A stretch of 64,000 nucleotides of DNA from Methylococcales bacterium. GTDB taxonomy: Bacteria > Pseudomonadota > Gammaproteobacteria > Methylococcales > Methylomonadaceae. The position numbers and the translations under genes are program-made. Each line of letters starts with the position of its first letter. Positions within the stretch are counted from its first letter, which is position 1. The DNA lies in the NCBI GenBank assembly GCA_030753675.1, contig JASMBU010000006.1:23089-87088 (forward strand), written 5' to 3'. The notes beneath the pieces were generated by a model that did not search any database, was not told the DNA's origin, and worked only from the letters and a program-made list of their open reading frames with translations. Shown here piece after piece: positions 49,209-59,826 of this stretch.

Positions 49209-49994
49209 GTGGACATTATTGATATCAGTGCTGGAGCACTTGTCGGCTTTATTGTGGGGCTTACCGGTGTTGGCGGCGGATCCCTGATGACCCCCATACT
49301 GGTTCTCGGGTATGGCATCAATCCAGCCGTTGCCGTTGGCACAGACCTCATTTACGCAGCGATTACCAAGTGTACCGGGGTGGCATTCCATCATCGTCAT
49401 AAGACAATTGACTGGCGAGTGGTCAAATATTTACTCACCGGAAGTATCCCCAGCTCTTTAGCTACTATTGCTTATTTTAGTATCAACTATGAGCAGCAAA
49501 AGGCAATGGAAGGAATGATCATAGGCACCTTAAGTGTCATGCTTATACTGACAGCTATATTGGTGCTACTTAAAAATAAAATTTCAACACGCGGAAAACA
49601 AGCTGTAGGCAAAGGATTCCGCACCCATATCCGTCATAACCGGCCAACCATTACAATTGTTTCAGGAGCTATATTAGGTATTGTCGTCACCCTCTCTTCT
49701 GTGGGTGCCGGCGCTATCGGCACCGCAATATTATTTATCCTACACCCGAAAAAAAGTGCCATCAAAATTGTAGGTACTGACGTTGCTCATGCTGTCCCGC
49801 TAACTTTAATTGCTGGTGCTGGGCATCTGCATCTTGGCAGTGTTGACCTTAACTTACTTTATGGGCTTTTAATAGGGGGTATTCCAGCTGTATACGCCGG
49901 CAGCTTCCTTGGGAAAAAACTTTCGGACCGCATCCTTCGCCCTACCATTGCCTTAATACTATTTTTAATGGGTTTAAAATTAGCATTCAACTGA
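49209..49994 (+). CDS. TSUP family (TauE/SafE) sulfite/sulfur exporter
   Basis: The 261-residue membrane protein starts with GTG at 49209 and shows the two TSUP repeats: VGFIVGLTGVGGGSLMTPIL near the N-terminus and GIVVTLSSVGAGAIGTAILF in the second half, with about eight helices in all. Family members export sulfite, sulfoacetate or other sulfur-containing organic anions. The divergent CysB-type regulator supports a sulfur-related substrate. Confidence 0.9.
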   Translation: MDIIDISAGALVGFIVGLTGVGGGSLMTPILVLGYGINPAVAVGTDLIYAAITKCTGVAFHHRHKTIDWRVVKYLLTGSIPSSLATIAYFSINYEQQKAMEGMIIGTLSVMLILTAILVLLKNKISTRGKQAVGKGFRTHIRHNRPTITIVSGAILGIVVTLSSVGAGAIGTAILFILHPKKSAIKIVGTDVAHAVPLTLIAGAGHLHLGSVDLNLLYGLLIGGIPAVYAGSFLGKKLSDRILRPTIALILFLMGLKLAFN

Positions 49995-50005
49995 GTGAAG
50001 AAGTT

Positions 50006-50035
50006 TTGTTTAAAAGCTCATTCTGCTACTATAAG
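50006..50035 (+). promoter_or_regulatory. Possible sigma70 promoter for fdxA
   Basis: TTGTTT (50006-50011) and TATAAG (50030-50035) are 18 bases apart, about 35 bases before the fdxA ATG. Each box has mismatches, so the call is moderate. Confidence 0.4.
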
Positions 50036-50070
50036 CAATTTAACAACTAATTATTTTTAGGAATTAAATT

Positions 50071-50394
50071 ATGACCTTTGTCGTCACCGAAAACTGCATT
50101 AAATGTAAATTTACCGATTGTGTTGACGTCTGTCCTGTCGACTGCTTTCATGTTGGGCCTAACTTCTTGGTCATTGATCCCGATGAATGCATTGACTGCA
50201 CTTTATGCGAACCAGAGTGTCCAGCAGAAGCAATCTTCTCTGAGGATGAACTTCCTGAAGGACAAGAAATCTTTATTGAACTCAATGCAGAATTATCCAA
50301 AACATGGCCCATAATAACCGATGTCACGGATCCTTTAGAAGATGCAGATAACTGGAATGGAAAAGAAGGCAAGCTAGATCTGTTAGAAAAATAA
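50071..50394 (+). CDS. fdxA: Seven-iron ferredoxin FdxA
   Basis: FdxA carries one [3Fe-4S] and one [4Fe-4S] cluster and serves as a low-potential electron carrier. The 107 residues have [18 protein letters not shown] and [17 protein letters not shown], followed by the characteristic C-terminal extension with [23 protein letters not shown] precedes the ATG. It is a single-gene unit ended by a strong terminator. Confidence 0.96.
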   Translation: MTFVVTENCIKCKFTDCVDVCPVDCFHVGPNFLVIDPDECIDCTLCEPECPAEAIFSEDELPEGQEIFIELNAELSKTWPIITDVTDPLEDADNWNGKEGKLDLLEK

Positions 50395-50414
50395 ACTCCC
50401 AGTTATTAATACGC

Positions 50415-50447
50415 ATAAAAAAGCCGGACATCTAGTCCGGCTTTTTT
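50415..50447. terminator. Bidirectional terminator between fdxA and rplQ
   Basis: A stem AAGCCGGAC (50421-50429) with GTCCGGCTT (50435-50443), extended by flanking A and T runs, encloses a five-base loop. It can end fdxA on the plus strand and the long ribosomal transcript on the minus strand. Confidence 0.92.
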
Positions 50448-50464
50448 GTGTCTTCAAATCGCTA

Positions 50465-50851
50465 TTAAGTCTCGTCAGTTTCCGCTTCCGGCTCTACACG
50501 ATCAACTAATTCGACATAAGCCATTGGCGCTGAATCACCCGTTCTAAAACCGCATTTTAAAACACGTAAATATCCACCCGGTCTTTCTTGATAGCGTGGA
50601 CCTAATTCAGCGAAAAGCTTAGCCACTGAATCTTTATCACGTAACCGTGAAAAAGCTAAACGACGTTTCGCAATAGAGTCACTTTTCGCCAATGTAATCA
50701 GAGGTTCAGCATACCCTCTTAATTCCTTTGCTTTTGGCAATGTCGTTTTAATGATTTCATGCTTAATTAAGGAATTTACCATATTGCTAAAAAGCGCTTT
50801 ACGATGACTACTATCCCTATTTAACTTTCTACCTGTTTTACGATGTCTCAT
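50465..50851 (-). CDS. rplQ: 50S ribosomal protein L17
   Basis: L17 belongs to the exit-tunnel side of the large subunit. The 128 residues (127 in E. coli) start [20 protein letters not shown] and contain LVKH-like [20 protein letters not shown] and [20 protein letters not shown]. It is the last gene of the alpha operon, 21 bases after rpoA, and stops before the bidirectional terminator. Confidence 0.98.
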   Translation of the reverse strand: MRHRKTGRKLNRDSSHRKALFSNMVNSLIKHEIIKTTLPKAKELRGYAEPLITLAKSDSIAKRRLAFSRLRDKDSVAKLFAELGPRYQERPGGYLRVLKCGFRTGDSAPMAYVELVDRVEPEAETDET

Positions 50852-50872
50852 TTCGACGCAAACCTTATTATT

Positions 50873-51883
50873 TTAAATATTATCGTCAATACGACGCGCT
50901 AATCCTTCAGGAGGCCAATTTTCAAGACGCATGCCCAAGGTTAAACCCTTAGTTCCCAATACATCTTTAATCTCAGTCAAAGATTTCTTGCCTAAATTCG
51001 GTGTTTTAAGTAATTCATTTTCAGTACGTTGGATCAAATCACCAATGTAAAAAACATTTTCAGCTTTTAAACAATTAGCTGATCGAACGGTAAGTTCCAA
51101 ATCGTCTACAGGACGCATAAGAACAGGATCATACTGCTCTTCCGGCTCAACATCCTCAACCACTTCCAGTTCTGATACTTTATCAAAATCAACAAAAACT
51201 GAAAGCTGATCATGTAAAACTGTTGCAGCCATCTTAATGGTTTCTTCAGGATCAACAGTACCGTTAGTTTCTAGCTCAATGACTAATTTATCTAAACCTG
51301 TACGTTGATCAACACGCATTTTTTCAACCGCATAAGCAACATTACGTATCGGGCTAAATGCTGAGTCAATTTGAATAGCATTAACTGACGAGGAAATATC
51401 ACCAAACTTCTTTCTATCCGCGGCAGACTCATAACCACGGCCTGATTTAACAACAATCTTTAACTCAAAATTGATGTCCTGAGTAATATTCGCAATCACC
51501 AACTCAGGATTAAAAATCTTAACATCATGTGACAAAGCGATATCACCGGCTAATACCTCACCGGGGCCTTGCTTAGAAATATTCAACTCAACTTCTATTT
51601 TATCATATAGATCAATCGCCAAATTCTTAAGATTAAGAATAATGTCAATAACATCTTCCTGCACCCCTTCAAGCGAGGAGTACTCATGCTGAACACCTGC
51701 AATTTCAATTTCAGTAACTGCATAACCAGGTATAGTCGACAAAATTACACGCCTTAACGCATTCCCTAGGGTATGACCATAGCCACGCTCAAGCGGCTCA
51801 ATAACAACCTTAGATTCGTTCGGACTAATAGTCTCGACTTGTACCATACCGGGTCTTAATAATCCGGTTAAAGGATTTTGCAT
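50873..51883 (-). CDS. rpoA: RNA polymerase subunit alpha
   Basis: RpoA dimerises to nucleate RNA polymerase assembly and its C-terminal domain contacts UP elements and activators. The 336 residues include the N-terminal assembly domain ([20 protein letters not shown]), an acidic linker near residue 240, and the C-terminal domain with [20 protein letters not shown] and [13 protein letters not shown]. Position between rpsD and rplQ is standard. Confidence 0.99.
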   Translation of the reverse strand: MQNPLTGLLRPGMVQVETISPNESKVVIEPLERGYGHTLGNALRRVILSTIPGYAVTEIEIAGVQHEYSSLEGVQEDVIDIILNLKNLAIDLYDKIEVELNISKQGPGEVLAGDIALSHDVKIFNPELVIANITQDINFELKIVVKSGRGYESAADRKKFGDISSSVNAIQIDSAFSPIRNVAYAVEKMRVDQRTGLDKLVIELETNGTVDPEETIKMAATVLHDQLSVFVDFDKVSELEVVEDVEPEEQYDPVLMRPVDDLELTVRSANCLKAENVFYIGDLIQRTENELLKTPNLGKKSLTEIKDVLGTKGLTLGMRLENWPPEGLARRIDDNI

Positions 51884-51905
51884 ATATGCAACCTCAATAA
51901 TTCAA

Positions 51906-52526
51906 TTATTTAGAATAAAGCTCTACAACTAGCAACTCATTCATATCGCTACCCAAATCAACACGCTCTGGTAAAGATTTGAAAGTACCTGACATCGCTT
52001 TAACATCAATGTCCATCCAAATAGGTAGACCGTATTGTTCAGCAACTGTTAGCGCATCAATTATACGAAGTTGTTTTTTAGACTTTTCACGAACAGAAAC
52101 AACATCACCCGGCTGAACATTAGCTGATGGGATGTTATTAATTTTACCGTTAAGTTCAATAGACTTATGCGAAACAAGTTGTCTTGCTTCAGCACGGGTT
52201 GAAGCGTAACCCATTCTATAGACCACATTATCGAGGCGCGTTTCTAATAAATTCAACAAGTTATCACCTGTAGAACCTTTTTGTAATGCAGCACTTTTAT
52301 AGTAGTTTCTGAATTGTTTTTCTAAAACCCCATAAATTCTACGCATTCTTTGTTTAGCGCGTAACTGTAAAGCATAGTTTGATGCTCTATTTCTTCTAAC
52401 TCCATGCTGACCAGGAGGGGTATCTAGTTTACATTTCCCTTCTAGTGACTTACCACGGCTTTTAAGAAACAAGTCGGTGCCTTCACGTCGACTCAGTTTA
52501 CAGGTTGGTCCTAAATATCTTGCCAT
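51906..52526 (-). CDS. rpsD: 30S ribosomal protein S4
   Basis: S4 starts 16S assembly and in E. coli represses the alpha operon translation. The 206 residues equal the E. coli length and are of the type without the N-terminal zinc cysteines: [20 protein letters not shown], then the S4 RNA-binding domain [20 protein letters not shown]. It lies between rpsK and rpoA. Confidence 0.99.
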   Translation of the reverse strand: MARYLGPTCKLSRREGTDLFLKSRGKSLEGKCKLDTPPGQHGVRRNRASNYALQLRAKQRMRRIYGVLEKQFRNYYKSAALQKGSTGDNLLNLLETRLDNVVYRMGYASTRAEARQLVSHKSIELNGKINNIPSANVQPGDVVSVREKSKKQLRIIDALTVAEQYGLPIWMDIDVKAMSGTFKSLPERVDLGSDMNELLVVELYSK

Positions 52527-52547
52527 TTCTAAATTACTCCAAATTCT

Positions 52548-52934
52548 TTATACGCGACGTTTTTTTGGCGGACGACAGCCATTATGTGGAATCGGTGTTA
52601 CATCAACTATACTGTTAATCTTAAAACCAATTGCATTCAATGACCGGATAGTAGAATCACGACCAGGACCGGGGCCCTTAATCATAACATCGAGGTTCTT
52701 TACCCCGTATTCCTTAGCTATTTCGCCCGCTTTCTCTGCTGCAACCTGTGCGGCAAACGGTGTACTTTTACGTGAACCTCTAAATCCAGAGCCGCCTGCT
52801 GTAGCCCAAGATAAAGCGTTTCCTTTACGGTCTGTAATAGTAATAATGGTGTTATTAAAAGAGGCATGTACGTGAGCTATACCATCAGCTACTTCTCTTT
52901 TAATTCTTTTTTTATTACGGCTCGGAGCTGCCAT
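52548..52934 (-). CDS. rpsK: 30S ribosomal protein S11
   Basis: S11 lies on the 30S platform near the mRNA exit. The 128 residues contain [40 protein letters not shown] and the C-terminal [19 protein letters not shown] lysine/arginine-rich N-terminal tail is present. It follows rpsM by 21 bases. Confidence 0.99.
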   Translation of the reverse strand: MAAPSRNKKRIKREVADGIAHVHASFNNTIITITDRKGNALSWATAGGSGFRGSRKSTPFAAQVAAEKAGEIAKEYGVKNLDVMIKGPGPGRDSTIRSLNAIGFKINSIVDVTPIPHNGCRPPKKRRV

Positions 52935-52955
52935 ATTCTATCCTCTTAACTGAAT

Positions 52956-53312
52956 TTATCTACGAATGGGTTTTGTTGGACCCTTTCGCGTTCTTGCGTT
53001 GGTTTTAGTTCTTTGTCCACGTAAAGGCAATCCACGTCTATGACGAATGCCTCGAAAACAACCTAAATCCATTAAACGCTTAATATTCATAGTAACTTCA
53101 CGACGAAGATCACCTTCTACAGTCATCTTTGAAACTACTGTACGTATTGACTCTAATTGTTCTTCTGTCAATTCACGGATTTTTGTGTCCGTTTTAATAT
53201 TGACTTCATTACAAATTTGAGTTGCTGTTGTACGACCAACACCATAAATTGCTGTCAAAGCTATGACGGCATGCTTATGATCTGATATATTTATTCCGGC
53301 AATACGTGCCAT
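52956..53312 (-). CDS. rpsM: 30S ribosomal protein S13
   Basis: S13 forms part of the 30S head and bridges to the 50S and P-site tRNA. The 118 residues equal E. coli S13: [28 protein letters not shown], then [20 protein letters not shown] with the basic tail that reaches the P site. It is the first gene after rpmJ in the alpha operon. Confidence 0.99.
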   Translation of the reverse strand: MARIAGINISDHKHAVIALTAIYGVGRTTATQICNEVNIKTDTKIRELTEEQLESIRTVVSKMTVEGDLRREVTMNIKRLMDLGCFRGIRHRRGLPLRGQRTKTNARTRKGPTKPIRR

Positions 53313-53389
53313 CTAACCTATCTCCTATTACGAACTCTCAAGTTAAGCAGAAAATTATATCATTTCCACTAATTTAGCTCAATGAAAAA

Positions 53390-53503
53390 CTAGCCCTGGC
53401 GTTGTTTATGACGTCCATCTTTACAAATAACACGAACAATTCCAAACCGCTTAATGATCTTACAGTTTTTACAAATTTTCTTGACGGAAGCTCTTACTTT
53501 CAT
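53390..53503 (-). CDS. rpmJ: 50S ribosomal protein L36 (zinc-binding form)
   Basis: A 37-codon gene between secY and rps[21 protein letters not shown], then [17 protein letters not shown]. The ligands Cys11, Cys14, Cys27 and His32 form the CCCH zinc ribbon, so this is the zinc-dependent L36 rather than the zinc-free paralogue. In E. coli rpmJ likewise follows secY. The start is ATG at 53503. Confidence 0.98.
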   Translation of the reverse strand: MKVRASVKKICKNCKIIKRFGIVRVICKDGRHKQRQG

Positions 53504-53529
53504 CAGCCTATCCTATTTTCTAAATAAAT

Positions 53530-54852
53530 TTATTTTTTAAAATTCGCTTTTTTCATAACGCCTTCATATTGCTGAGACATCATTAGCGTTTGTGTTTGCG
53601 ACATGAAGTCCATTACTACAACAACGATAATCAATAATGATGTACCGCCAAAATAGAAAGGAACATTCCAGTAAACTATCAGGAATTCAGGCAATAAACA
53701 GACCCCGGTAATATATACCGCTCCGACTAAAGTTAACCGTGTTAATACCTTGTCTACAAAAATTGTTGTCTGCTGACCCGGTCTAATACCAGGAACAAAA
53801 GCACCAGATTTCTTAAGGTTATCTGCTGTATCTTTGGCATTAAAAACTAATGCTGTATAGAAAAAACAGAAGAATATAATCGCAAGCGCATAAAACATAA
53901 CATAAATCGGTTGCCCTGGCGATAACGCCATAGAAATGTCCTGCAACCAAGCTAATCCTTCAATATCACTGAACCAACCGGCAATTGTTGATGGAAATAA
54001 AATAATGCTGGAAGCAAAAATAGGTGGAATTACACCAGCCATATTTAACTTTAACGGTAGAAAACTACTTTGACCTGCATACATTCTTTTACCTTGTTGA
54101 CGCTTCGGATAATTAATGACTATGCGCCGCTGTCCACGCTCGACAAAAACAACCAAGGCTGTCACGGCCAAGGCTACAAAAAACAATGCAATAATAAAGG
54201 CACCATTTAATTCACCGGTCCGTGCTAACTCTAACGTGCCACCAATAGCAGCAGGCAATCCAGCCACAATACCTGCAAATATGATCAACGAAATACCGTT
54301 ACCAATGCCGCGCTCAGTAATTTGTTCACCTAACCACATTAGAAATACCGTACCGGTCACTAATGTAACGACAGTAATAAATACAAAATGAATCCCCGGG
54401 TTAACAACCACAGGCAATCCACCAGCCGTTTGACTTTGTAAAGCAATTGAAACACCGATAGATTGGAATGTCGCCAAAAAGACAGTGGCATAACGCGTGT
54501 ATTGCGTTATTTTTCTACGGCCTGATTCACCTTCTTTTTTAATGCGCTCAACCGCAGGAACAATTACACCCATCAACTGAGTAATAATCGAAGCTGAAAT
54601 ATACGGCATAATACCCAAAGCAAAAATACTTAAACGCTTCAGTGCACCCCCAGAAAACATGTTAAACATGTCAAGAATAGAGCCTTCTTGTTGTTTAAAC
54701 ATCAAGGCTAAGGCCTCAGGATCGACTCCTGGCACAGGGATGTGCGCACCAATACGATAAACAAAAAAAGCTCCTAGAACAAAAAATAATCTAGAGCGTA
54801 ACTCAGAAAATCGTCCTGATGAATTTTGCATTTGCGCTGCTGTAGTATTCAC
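53530..54852 (-). CDS. secY: Protein translocase subunit SecY (GTG start)
   Basis: SecY is the channel subunit of the Sec translocon. The 440 residues give ten membrane helices; the plug and family motifs include [44 protein letters not shown] and [19 protein letters not shown]. Translation starts with a GTG placed immediately after the rplO stop codon, behind GAGG, which implies coupling to L15. rpmJ follows. Confidence 0.99.
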   Translation of the reverse strand: MNTTAAQMQNSSGRFSELRSRLFFVLGAFFVYRIGAHIPVPGVDPEALALMFKQQEGSILDMFNMFSGGALKRLSIFALGIMPYISASIITQLMGVIVPAVERIKKEGESGRRKITQYTRYATVFLATFQSIGVSIALQSQTAGGLPVVVNPGIHFVFITVVTLVTGTVFLMWLGEQITERGIGNGISLIIFAGIVAGLPAAIGGTLELARTGELNGAFIIALFFVALAVTALVVFVERGQRRIVINYPKRQQGKRMYAGQSSFLPLKLNMAGVIPPIFASSIILFPSTIAGWFSDIEGLAWLQDISMALSPGQPIYVMFYALAIIFFCFFYTALVFNAKDTADNLKKSGAFVPGIRPGQQTTIFVDKVLTRLTLVGAVYITGVCLLPEFLIVYWNVPFYFGGTSLLIIVVVVMDFMSQTQTLMMSQQYEGVMKKANFKK

Positions 54853-55287
54853 TTACGCCTCTATTTTTCCGCCAGCGGATTCAATTATCGCTCTAGCTCC
54901 AGGTGTAACACCTATCCCCTGAATACTAACTGCTTCATTAAGTTCACCTGACATAATCACCTTTGCTTTCTTGGTAATAGCCGGAACCAAATTGTTTTCA
55001 ATTAAAGTTTGAAGACTGATCACATCAACATTCAAACCTTGAAGTTCTGAAAGACGAACTTCAGCATTATATTTTTTAGAACGTGAAGCAAAGCCCACTT
55101 TAGGTAAACGACGCTGTAAAGGCATTTGACCACCTTCAAAACCAACTTTATGAAAACCGCCGCTTCTGGATTTTTGTCCTTTATGACCGCGACCACATGT
55201 TTTACCTAAGGTAGAACCAATTCCCCGGCCTACTCTCTTGGCTTTCTTCTTTGATCCTGCACTCGGTTTAATAGTATTTAAATACAT
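54853..55287 (-). CDS. rplO: 50S ribosomal protein L15
   Basis: L15 binds late in 50S assembly. The 144 residues equal E. coli L15. The glycine- and arginine-rich N-half is typical ([38 protein letters not shown]), and the C-half ends [18 protein letters not shown]. The start codon shares one base with the rpmD stop (TAATG), and the stop abuts the secY GTG. Confidence 0.99.
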   Translation of the reverse strand: MYLNTIKPSAGSKKKAKRVGRGIGSTLGKTCGRGHKGQKSRSGGFHKVGFEGGQMPLQRRLPKVGFASRSKKYNAEVRLSELQGLNVDVISLQTLIENNLVPAITKKAKVIMSGELNEAVSIQGIGVTPGARAIIESAGGKIEA

Positions 55288-55475
55288 TACTCCGCCTCTA
55301 CTCTTAGCATGTACGAGATTTTATTGATCATGCCACGATTCTCGGGTGTATCAATTACCTCAACTGTTTGATTGATTTTGCGTAAACCCAAACCTATTAA
55401 GCACGCCTTATGTTTAGGTAAACGACCAATTTTACTTTTGATCATCGTGACCTTGACTGTCTTTTGTTTAGCCAT
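55287..55475 (-). CDS. rpmD: 50S ribosomal protein L30
   Basis: L30 is a small 50S protein. From the ATG at 55475 it has 62 residues (59 in E. coli); a GTG just before is in frame but the ATG has the better ribosome-site distance. Signatures are [40 protein letters not shown] and the ending MINKISYML. It lies between rpsE and rplO. Confidence 0.98.
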   Translation of the reverse strand: MAKQKTVKVTMIKSKIGRLPKHKACLIGLGLRKINQTVEVIDTPENRGMINKISYMLRVEAE

Positions 55476-55480
55476 CACTA

Positions 55481-55993
55481 TTATCCCTTAATATCATCAA
55501 CAGATAGTCCGCGTTTTGCTGCCACCTGTTTTGCATCTGTCATTTCAGCCAGACCATTGATCGTCGCACGAACTACGTTAATAGGATTATTTGTACCAAT
55601 ACATTTTCCTAATACGTTATGAATGCCGACAGCCTCAAATACAGCGCGCATCGCTCCGCCGGCTAAAATACCGGTTCCTTCAGAAGCAGGTTGCATGTAA
55701 ACTTTTGCAGCACCTGTTGATGCCATAATTGAATACTGAAGCGTATCGCCTTTCAATGAAACTTGACGCATATTCTTACGCGCTTGTTCCATGGACTTTT
55801 GAATCGCATTTGGAACTTCACGCGCCTTACTCACGCCGTATCCAACACGTCCTTCACCATCACCAACAACTGTCAATGCAGAAAAACCAAAAACACGACC
55901 GCCTTTTACTACTTTAGCCACTCGACGGACTGAAACAAGTTTTTCTTCAAAACCATCGGTGTTTGTATTACCTTGAGAAGGTGCTGTAGCCAT
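55481..55993 (-). CDS. rpsE: 30S ribosomal protein S5
   Basis: S5 contributes to decoding accuracy and mRNA helicase activity. The 170 residues include the double-stranded-RNA-like domain [20 protein letters not shown], the loop [20 protein letters not shown] and [20 protein letters not shown]. The N-terminal 15 residues are polar and variable. It precedes rpmD by five bases. Confidence 0.99.
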   Translation of the reverse strand: MATAPSQGNTNTDGFEEKLVSVRRVAKVVKGGRVFGFSALTVVGDGEGRVGYGVSKAREVPNAIQKSMEQARKNMRQVSLKGDTLQYSIMASTGAAKVYMQPASEGTGILAGGAMRAVFEAVGIHNVLGKCIGTNNPINVVRATINGLAEMTDAKQVAAKRGLSVDDIKG

Positions 55994-56005
55994 TCTTCTA
56001 ATCCC

Positions 56006-56359
56006 CTAAAATTGCAAACCAGATTCACGTGCAGCATCTGCTAGAGCTTTAACGCGACCATGATATTTAAAACCTGAACGATCAAAAGCAACTTCCGTAA
56101 CACCGGCTGCAATTGCTTTTTCTGCTATGTGTTTTCCTACAGCTTTCGCTGCTTCTACATTACTTGTATTTTTTAACGATAACTTAACATCAGCTTGGGT
56201 TGTAGATGCACTAGCCAAGGTAGAATTACCATCAGCACTAATAACCTGAGCATAAATATGTTGTGACGTTCTATGGATCGTCAAACGATTGACAGCAAGG
56301 CGTTTTATATGACTACGGGTCTTAATACGTCTTCTGTTTCTGGCTGCTAATTTATTCAT
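56006..56359 (-). CDS. rplR: 50S ribosomal protein L18
   Basis: L18 binds 5S rRNA with L5 and L25. The 117 residues equal the E. coli length and contain [40 protein letters not shown] and [20 protein letters not shown]. It lies between rplF and rpsE. Confidence 0.99.
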   Translation of the reverse strand: MNKLAARNRRRIKTRSHIKRLAVNRLTIHRTSQHIYAQVISADGNSTLASASTTQADVKLSLKNTSNVEAAKAVGKHIAEKAIAAGVTEVAFDRSGFKYHGRVKALADAARESGLQF

Positions 56360-56368
56360 TAATTTACC

Positions 56369-56902
56369 TTATTTCTTTTTAGCTTCTTTTCTTACAACAT
56401 GCTCGTCTGCGTAACGAATACCTTTACCTTTATAAGGTTCCGGTGGACGATATGCTCGTATTTCTGCTGAAACTTGACCGACTTGCTGCTTATCACTGCC
56501 TTTAACAATGATTTCTGTCTGACTAGGTGTTTCAATCGTTATTCCAACTGGCATAGGATACTCAACAGGATGAGACAATCCTAACGATAAACTCAACGCC
56601 TTACCTTTAACCTGAGACCGATAACCAACACCTATCAAAGTCAGTTTCTTTTCAAAACCAACACTAACACCAGTAACCATATTATGGATATTTGACCGTG
56701 CAGTACCAGCTTGAGCTGAGGCTTTTCTATCAGCCTTATCCCAAACAACTTGTAATACATTATCGGCAACTTCACAATTGACTGACGCATGCAAAACCTG
56801 TGTCAATTGTCCTTTTGAACCTTTGACAGTTATATTACTTCCATCCAAATTGATATCAACACCAGCAGGGATGACAACAGGTTTATTCGCTATTCTTGAC
56901 AT
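56369..56902 (-). CDS. rplF: 50S ribosomal protein L6
   Basis: L6 sits near the sarcin-ricin loop and the factor-binding site. The 177 residues equal E. coli L6. Two similar domains are visible: SRIANKPVVIPAGVDINLDG at the start, and the C-terminal RAYRPPEPYKGKGIRYADEH ending VRKEAKKK. The gene follows rpsH. Confidence 0.99.
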   Translation of the reverse strand: MSRIANKPVVIPAGVDINLDGSNITVKGSKGQLTQVLHASVNCEVADNVLQVVWDKADRKASAQAGTARSNIHNMVTGVSVGFEKKLTLIGVGYRSQVKGKALSLSLGLSHPVEYPMPVGITIETPSQTEIIVKGSDKQQVGQVSAEIRAYRPPEPYKGKGIRYADEHVVRKEAKKK

Positions 56903-56916
56903 TGATTTATCCTAAT

Positions 56917-57312
56917 TTAACTGACTGTACAGATAACTTCGCCACCATTACCAATAGCACGAGCTGCTCTATCAGTCATCACACCTTTAGAAGTTGAGAT
57001 GATGGCAATTCCAAGACCACCTAATACGGATGGTATTTCGTCTTTGGACTTATAAATACGAAGCCCAGGCTTACTCACTCGAGTAACCTTTTCAATAACA
57101 GGACGTCCTTGGTAGTATTTCAAAGTAACAATTAATTGCGTATGGTTCGCTGTTTCTTCAACGGCATAATCGGCAATATAACCTTCTGCTTTTAATACCT
57201 TCGCAATTGACACTTTCATAGTAGAACTCGGCATAGCAACCAATTGCTTAGTAGCTGACTGGCCGTTTCTAATCCGGGTTAACATATCCGCTACCGGGTC
57301 TGACATACTCAT
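56917..57312 (-). CDS. rpsH: 30S ribosomal protein S8
   Basis: S8 binds the central domain of 16S rRNA and in E. coli represses the spc operon by binding its mRNA. The 131 residues include [20 protein letters not shown] and [20 protein letters not shown], ending GGEVICTVS. It lies between rpsN and rplF. Confidence 0.99.
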   Translation of the reverse strand: MSMSDPVADMLTRIRNGQSATKQLVAMPSSTMKVSIAKVLKAEGYIADYAVEETANHTQLIVTLKYYQGRPVIEKVTRVSKPGLRIYKSKDEIPSVLGGLGIAIISTSKGVMTDRAARAIGNGGEVICTVS

Positions 57313-57346
57313 AAGTTTTGCTCCAACTCTTTAATATTAGGAATGA

Positions 57347-57652
57347 TTACCAACTGGCTTTTGAAAGCCCTGGCACTTCACCTCGCATGGTTGATTCCCT
57401 TAATTTATTTCGTCCTAGGCCAAATTTTCTGTAATAACCGTGCGGACGACCTGTAAGGCTACAACGATTACGCAATCTCGCACCACTGGAATCTCTTGGT
57501 AGCTTTTGCAACTTAATTTGAGCAGCATGCCGATCTTCCCGAGATGTTGCAGGGTTGATTATCAGCGCTTTTAAAGCCTGGCGCTTTTCATAAAATTGTT
57601 TAACTAATTTTTCGCGCTTATGCTCACGAGCAATCATTGATTTCTTAGCCAT
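57347..57652 (-). CDS. rpsN: 30S ribosomal protein S14 (zinc-free form)
   Basis: S14 binds in the 30S head. The 101 residues and the absence of the two CXXC pairs show the long zinc-independent form, as in E. coli: [20 protein letters not shown] and [20 protein letters not shown], ending [11 protein letters not shown]. It lies between rplE and rpsH. Confidence 0.99.
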   Translation of the reverse strand: MAKKSMIAREHKREKLVKQFYEKRQALKALIINPATSREDRHAAQIKLQKLPRDSSGARLRNRCSLTGRPHGYYRKFGLGRNKLRESTMRGEVPGLSKASW

Positions 57653-57662
57653 AACGTAGCCT

Positions 57663-58202
57663 TTAAGTCTTAAATGGGAAATTAAAATGCTTTAACAAGG
57701 CTAAGCCTTCTTCGTCATTTTTAGCGGTAGTCGTGATGGTAATATCCATACCGCGAATCTTATCTATCTTATCGTAATCAATTTCAGGGAAAATGATTTG
57801 CTCCTTCACACCCATAGAGTAATTACCACGCCCATCAAAACTTTTACTGCTCATGCCTCTGAAATCTCTGATTCGTGGGATCGAAATACTAATCAAACGA
57901 TCTAGAAATTCATACATACGATCACTACGCAAGGTGACTTTACAACCAATAGGCATATCATCACGGATTTTAAAACCTGCAATAGATTTTCTTGCCTTGG
58001 TAATGATCACTTTTTGACCGGAAATCTTTTCCATATCAGCCACCGCAGACTGTATGACTTTTTTATCAGCCACCGCATCACCCACACCCATATTTAAGGT
58101 GATCTTAGTGATTCTCGGTGCTTCCATAACTGATTTATAACCAAATTCTTTGATTAATCCAGGAATGATTTTTTCTTTATATTCAGTTTCTAAGCGTGCC
58201 AT
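57663..58202 (-). CDS. rplE: 50S ribosomal protein L5
   Basis: L5 binds 5S rRNA and contacts P-site tRNA. The 179 residues equal E. coli L5 and contain [40 protein letters not shown] and [20 protein letters not shown]. It follows rplX by 17 bases and starts with ATG. Confidence 0.99.
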   Translation of the reverse strand: MARLETEYKEKIIPGLIKEFGYKSVMEAPRITKITLNMGVGDAVADKKVIQSAVADMEKISGQKVIITKARKSIAGFKIRDDMPIGCKVTLRSDRMYEFLDRLISISIPRIRDFRGMSSKSFDGRGNYSMGVKEQIIFPEIDYDKIDKIRGMDITITTTAKNDEEGLALLKHFNFPFKT

Positions 58203-58219
58203 AATCGATTGTCCGAAAT

Positions 58220-58537
58220 TTATGCGTCAACAATTTCATTGTTGGATTTAAAGAAACGCACTTTAGTGCCGTCCTCAAGCGTTTTAATGCCAACTTTATC
58301 AGCCTTCTTAGTCGCTTGGTTATATAAGGCCACATTAGAAATGTGTACCGGCATTGATTTTTCAATAATGCCACCTTCAATATTTTTTTGTGGATTCGGT
58401 TTTTGATGTTTCTTAACCTGGTTTACACCTGATACTAAAACTCTATCATCACCGACCAAAAGGCTTACCACCCCTTGTTTTCCTTTATCTTTTCCAGTGA
58501 GAACTAATACGTCATCACCTTTTTTGATCTTATTCAT
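58220..58537 (-). CDS. rplX: 50S ribosomal protein L24
   Basis: L24 is an assembly initiator at the exit tunnel. The 105 residues start with a KOW motif ([20 protein letters not shown]) and continue with [20 protein letters not shown] and [20 protein letters not shown]. It lies between rplN and rplE. Confidence 0.98.
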   Translation of the reverse strand: MNKIKKGDDVLVLTGKDKGKQGVVSLLVGDDRVLVSGVNQVKKHQKPNPQKNIEGGIIEKSMPVHISNVALYNQATKKADKVGIKTLEDGTKVRFFKSNNEIVDA

Positions 58538-58554
58538 GTTGAGACCTTATCTAC

Positions 58555-58923
58555 TTAAAGCACTTCTGGAGCAAGCGATACTATTTTCATGAACTTTTCA
58601 GTTCTTAACTCGCGGGTAACCGGGCCGAAAATACGCGTTCCAATGGGTTGTAAATTAGCATTCAGAATTACTGCTGCGTTACCGTCAAAACGAATAACTG
58701 AGCCATCAGGTCTACGTACACCCTTACGTGTTCTGACTACTAAAGCGTTATGAACCTCACCTTTTTTTACTTTACCGCGAGGAATAGCATCTTTAATACT
58801 AACTTTAATAATGTCACCAATGTTAGCATAACGGCGATGAGAACCTCCCAGCACCTTAATACACATCACTTCTCTTGCACCACTATTGTCAGCAACGCCA
58901 AGCCTTGATTGAGTTTGAATCAT
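58555..58923 (-). CDS. rplN: 50S ribosomal protein L14
   Basis: L14 forms an intersubunit bridge and is the binding site of RsfS. The 122 residues (123 in E. coli) contain [40 protein letters not shown] and [20 protein letters not shown]. It is placed first in the spc block after rpsQ. Confidence 0.99.
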   Translation of the reverse strand: MIQTQSRLGVADNSGAREVMCIKVLGGSHRRYANIGDIIKVSIKDAIPRGKVKKGEVHNALVVRTRKGVRRPDGSVIRFDGNAAVILNANLQPIGTRIFGPVTRELRTEKFMKIVSLAPEVL

Positions 58924-58950
58924 GATTAATCCTGACTAATATTTTCTATA

Positions 58951-59214
58951 TTAATTATTTGGACGCTGTAAGACTTCCACTAAAACCCACTTTTTATTTT
59001 TTGAAAATGGTCTACTGGCGGTCACGGATACAAGGTCCCCTTCCTGGCACTCATTATTTGCATCATGAGCCATTAACTTTGTTGATCGTTTAATATACTT
59101 ATTATAAACAGGATGTTTCACCAGACGCTCAACACTGATGGTCACAGTCTTGTCCATCTTGTTACTAACTACTCGACCCGTAGTTGTTCGTATACTTTGG
59201 TTATTTTCACTCAT
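58951..59214 (-). CDS. rpsQ: 30S ribosomal protein S17
   Basis: S17 is a primary 16S binder with an OB fold. The 87 residues contain [40 protein letters not shown] and [20 protein letters not shown]. The start overlaps the rpmC stop as ATGA, indicating coupled translation. Confidence 0.99.
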   Translation of the reverse strand: MSENNQSIRTTTGRVVSNKMDKTVTISVERLVKHPVYNKYIKRSTKLMAHDANNECQEGDLVSVTASRPFSKNKKWVLVEVLQRPNN

Positions 59215-59408
59215 GATTCTGAAGCCGTCATTTCTTTAAGAAGGGTATGAATACGTGCAACATCACGACGATTTTTTTTCATCGCATCAGTTCTAGTCAG
59301 CTGACCTGTACCATTCTGCATTCTTAGGTTAAATTGTTCACGTGCTAAATCCGTTAACATTTGATTTAATTCTTGTGAATTTTTTTCACGTAGTTCGCTT
59401 GCTTTCAT
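59211..59408 (-). CDS. rpmC: 50S ribosomal protein L29
   Basis: L29 lies at the tunnel exit near the trigger factor site. The 65 residues form two helices: [20 protein letters not shown] and [17 protein letters not shown], then [13 protein letters not shown]. It shares bases with both neighbours (TAATG with rplP, ATGA with rpsQ). Confidence 0.98.
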   Translation of the reverse strand: MKASELREKNSQELNQMLTDLAREQFNLRMQNGTGQLTRTDAMKKNRRDVARIHTLLKEMTASES

Positions 59409-59821
59409 TACATTACCGTACGAGAAGTAAAAGTTGTTTTAACAGGAAGTTTAGCTGCAGCTAACGTAAAAGCTTCGCGTGCTAGCTCCTCCGAAACCCC
59501 CTGGATTTCATAAAGCATAGTACCTGGACGAATCTGAGCTACCCAGTATTCAACACTACCTTTACCTTTACCCATTCTAACTTCAAGGGGTTTTTTTGTA
59601 ATCGGTTTATCTGGAAACACACGGATCCAAAGCTTACCGCCCCGCTTTACATGACGGGTAATTGTTCTACGAGCTGCCTCAATTTGACGAGACGTCAAGC
59701 GCCCACGTGAAGTTGATTTAAGTCCGAACTCGCCAAAGCTTACGCTTGAGCCCTTCACTGCAATACCGGTATTTCTACCTTTATGCTGCTTTCTAAATTT
59801 TGTTCTTTTTGGTTGAAGCAT
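59408..59821 (-). CDS. rplP: 50S ribosomal protein L16
   Basis: L16 helps place A-site tRNA. The 137 residues start [20 protein letters not shown] and include [20 protein letters not shown] and the conserved [20 protein letters not shown]. It follows rpsC by five bases. Confidence 0.99.
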   Translation of the reverse strand: MLQPKRTKFRKQHKGRNTGIAVKGSSVSFGEFGLKSTSRGRLTSRQIEAARRTITRHVKRGGKLWIRVFPDKPITKKPLEVRMGKGKGSVEYWVAQIRPGTMLYEIQGVSEELAREAFTLAAAKLPVKTTFTSRTVM

Positions 59822-59826
59822 CGTCT

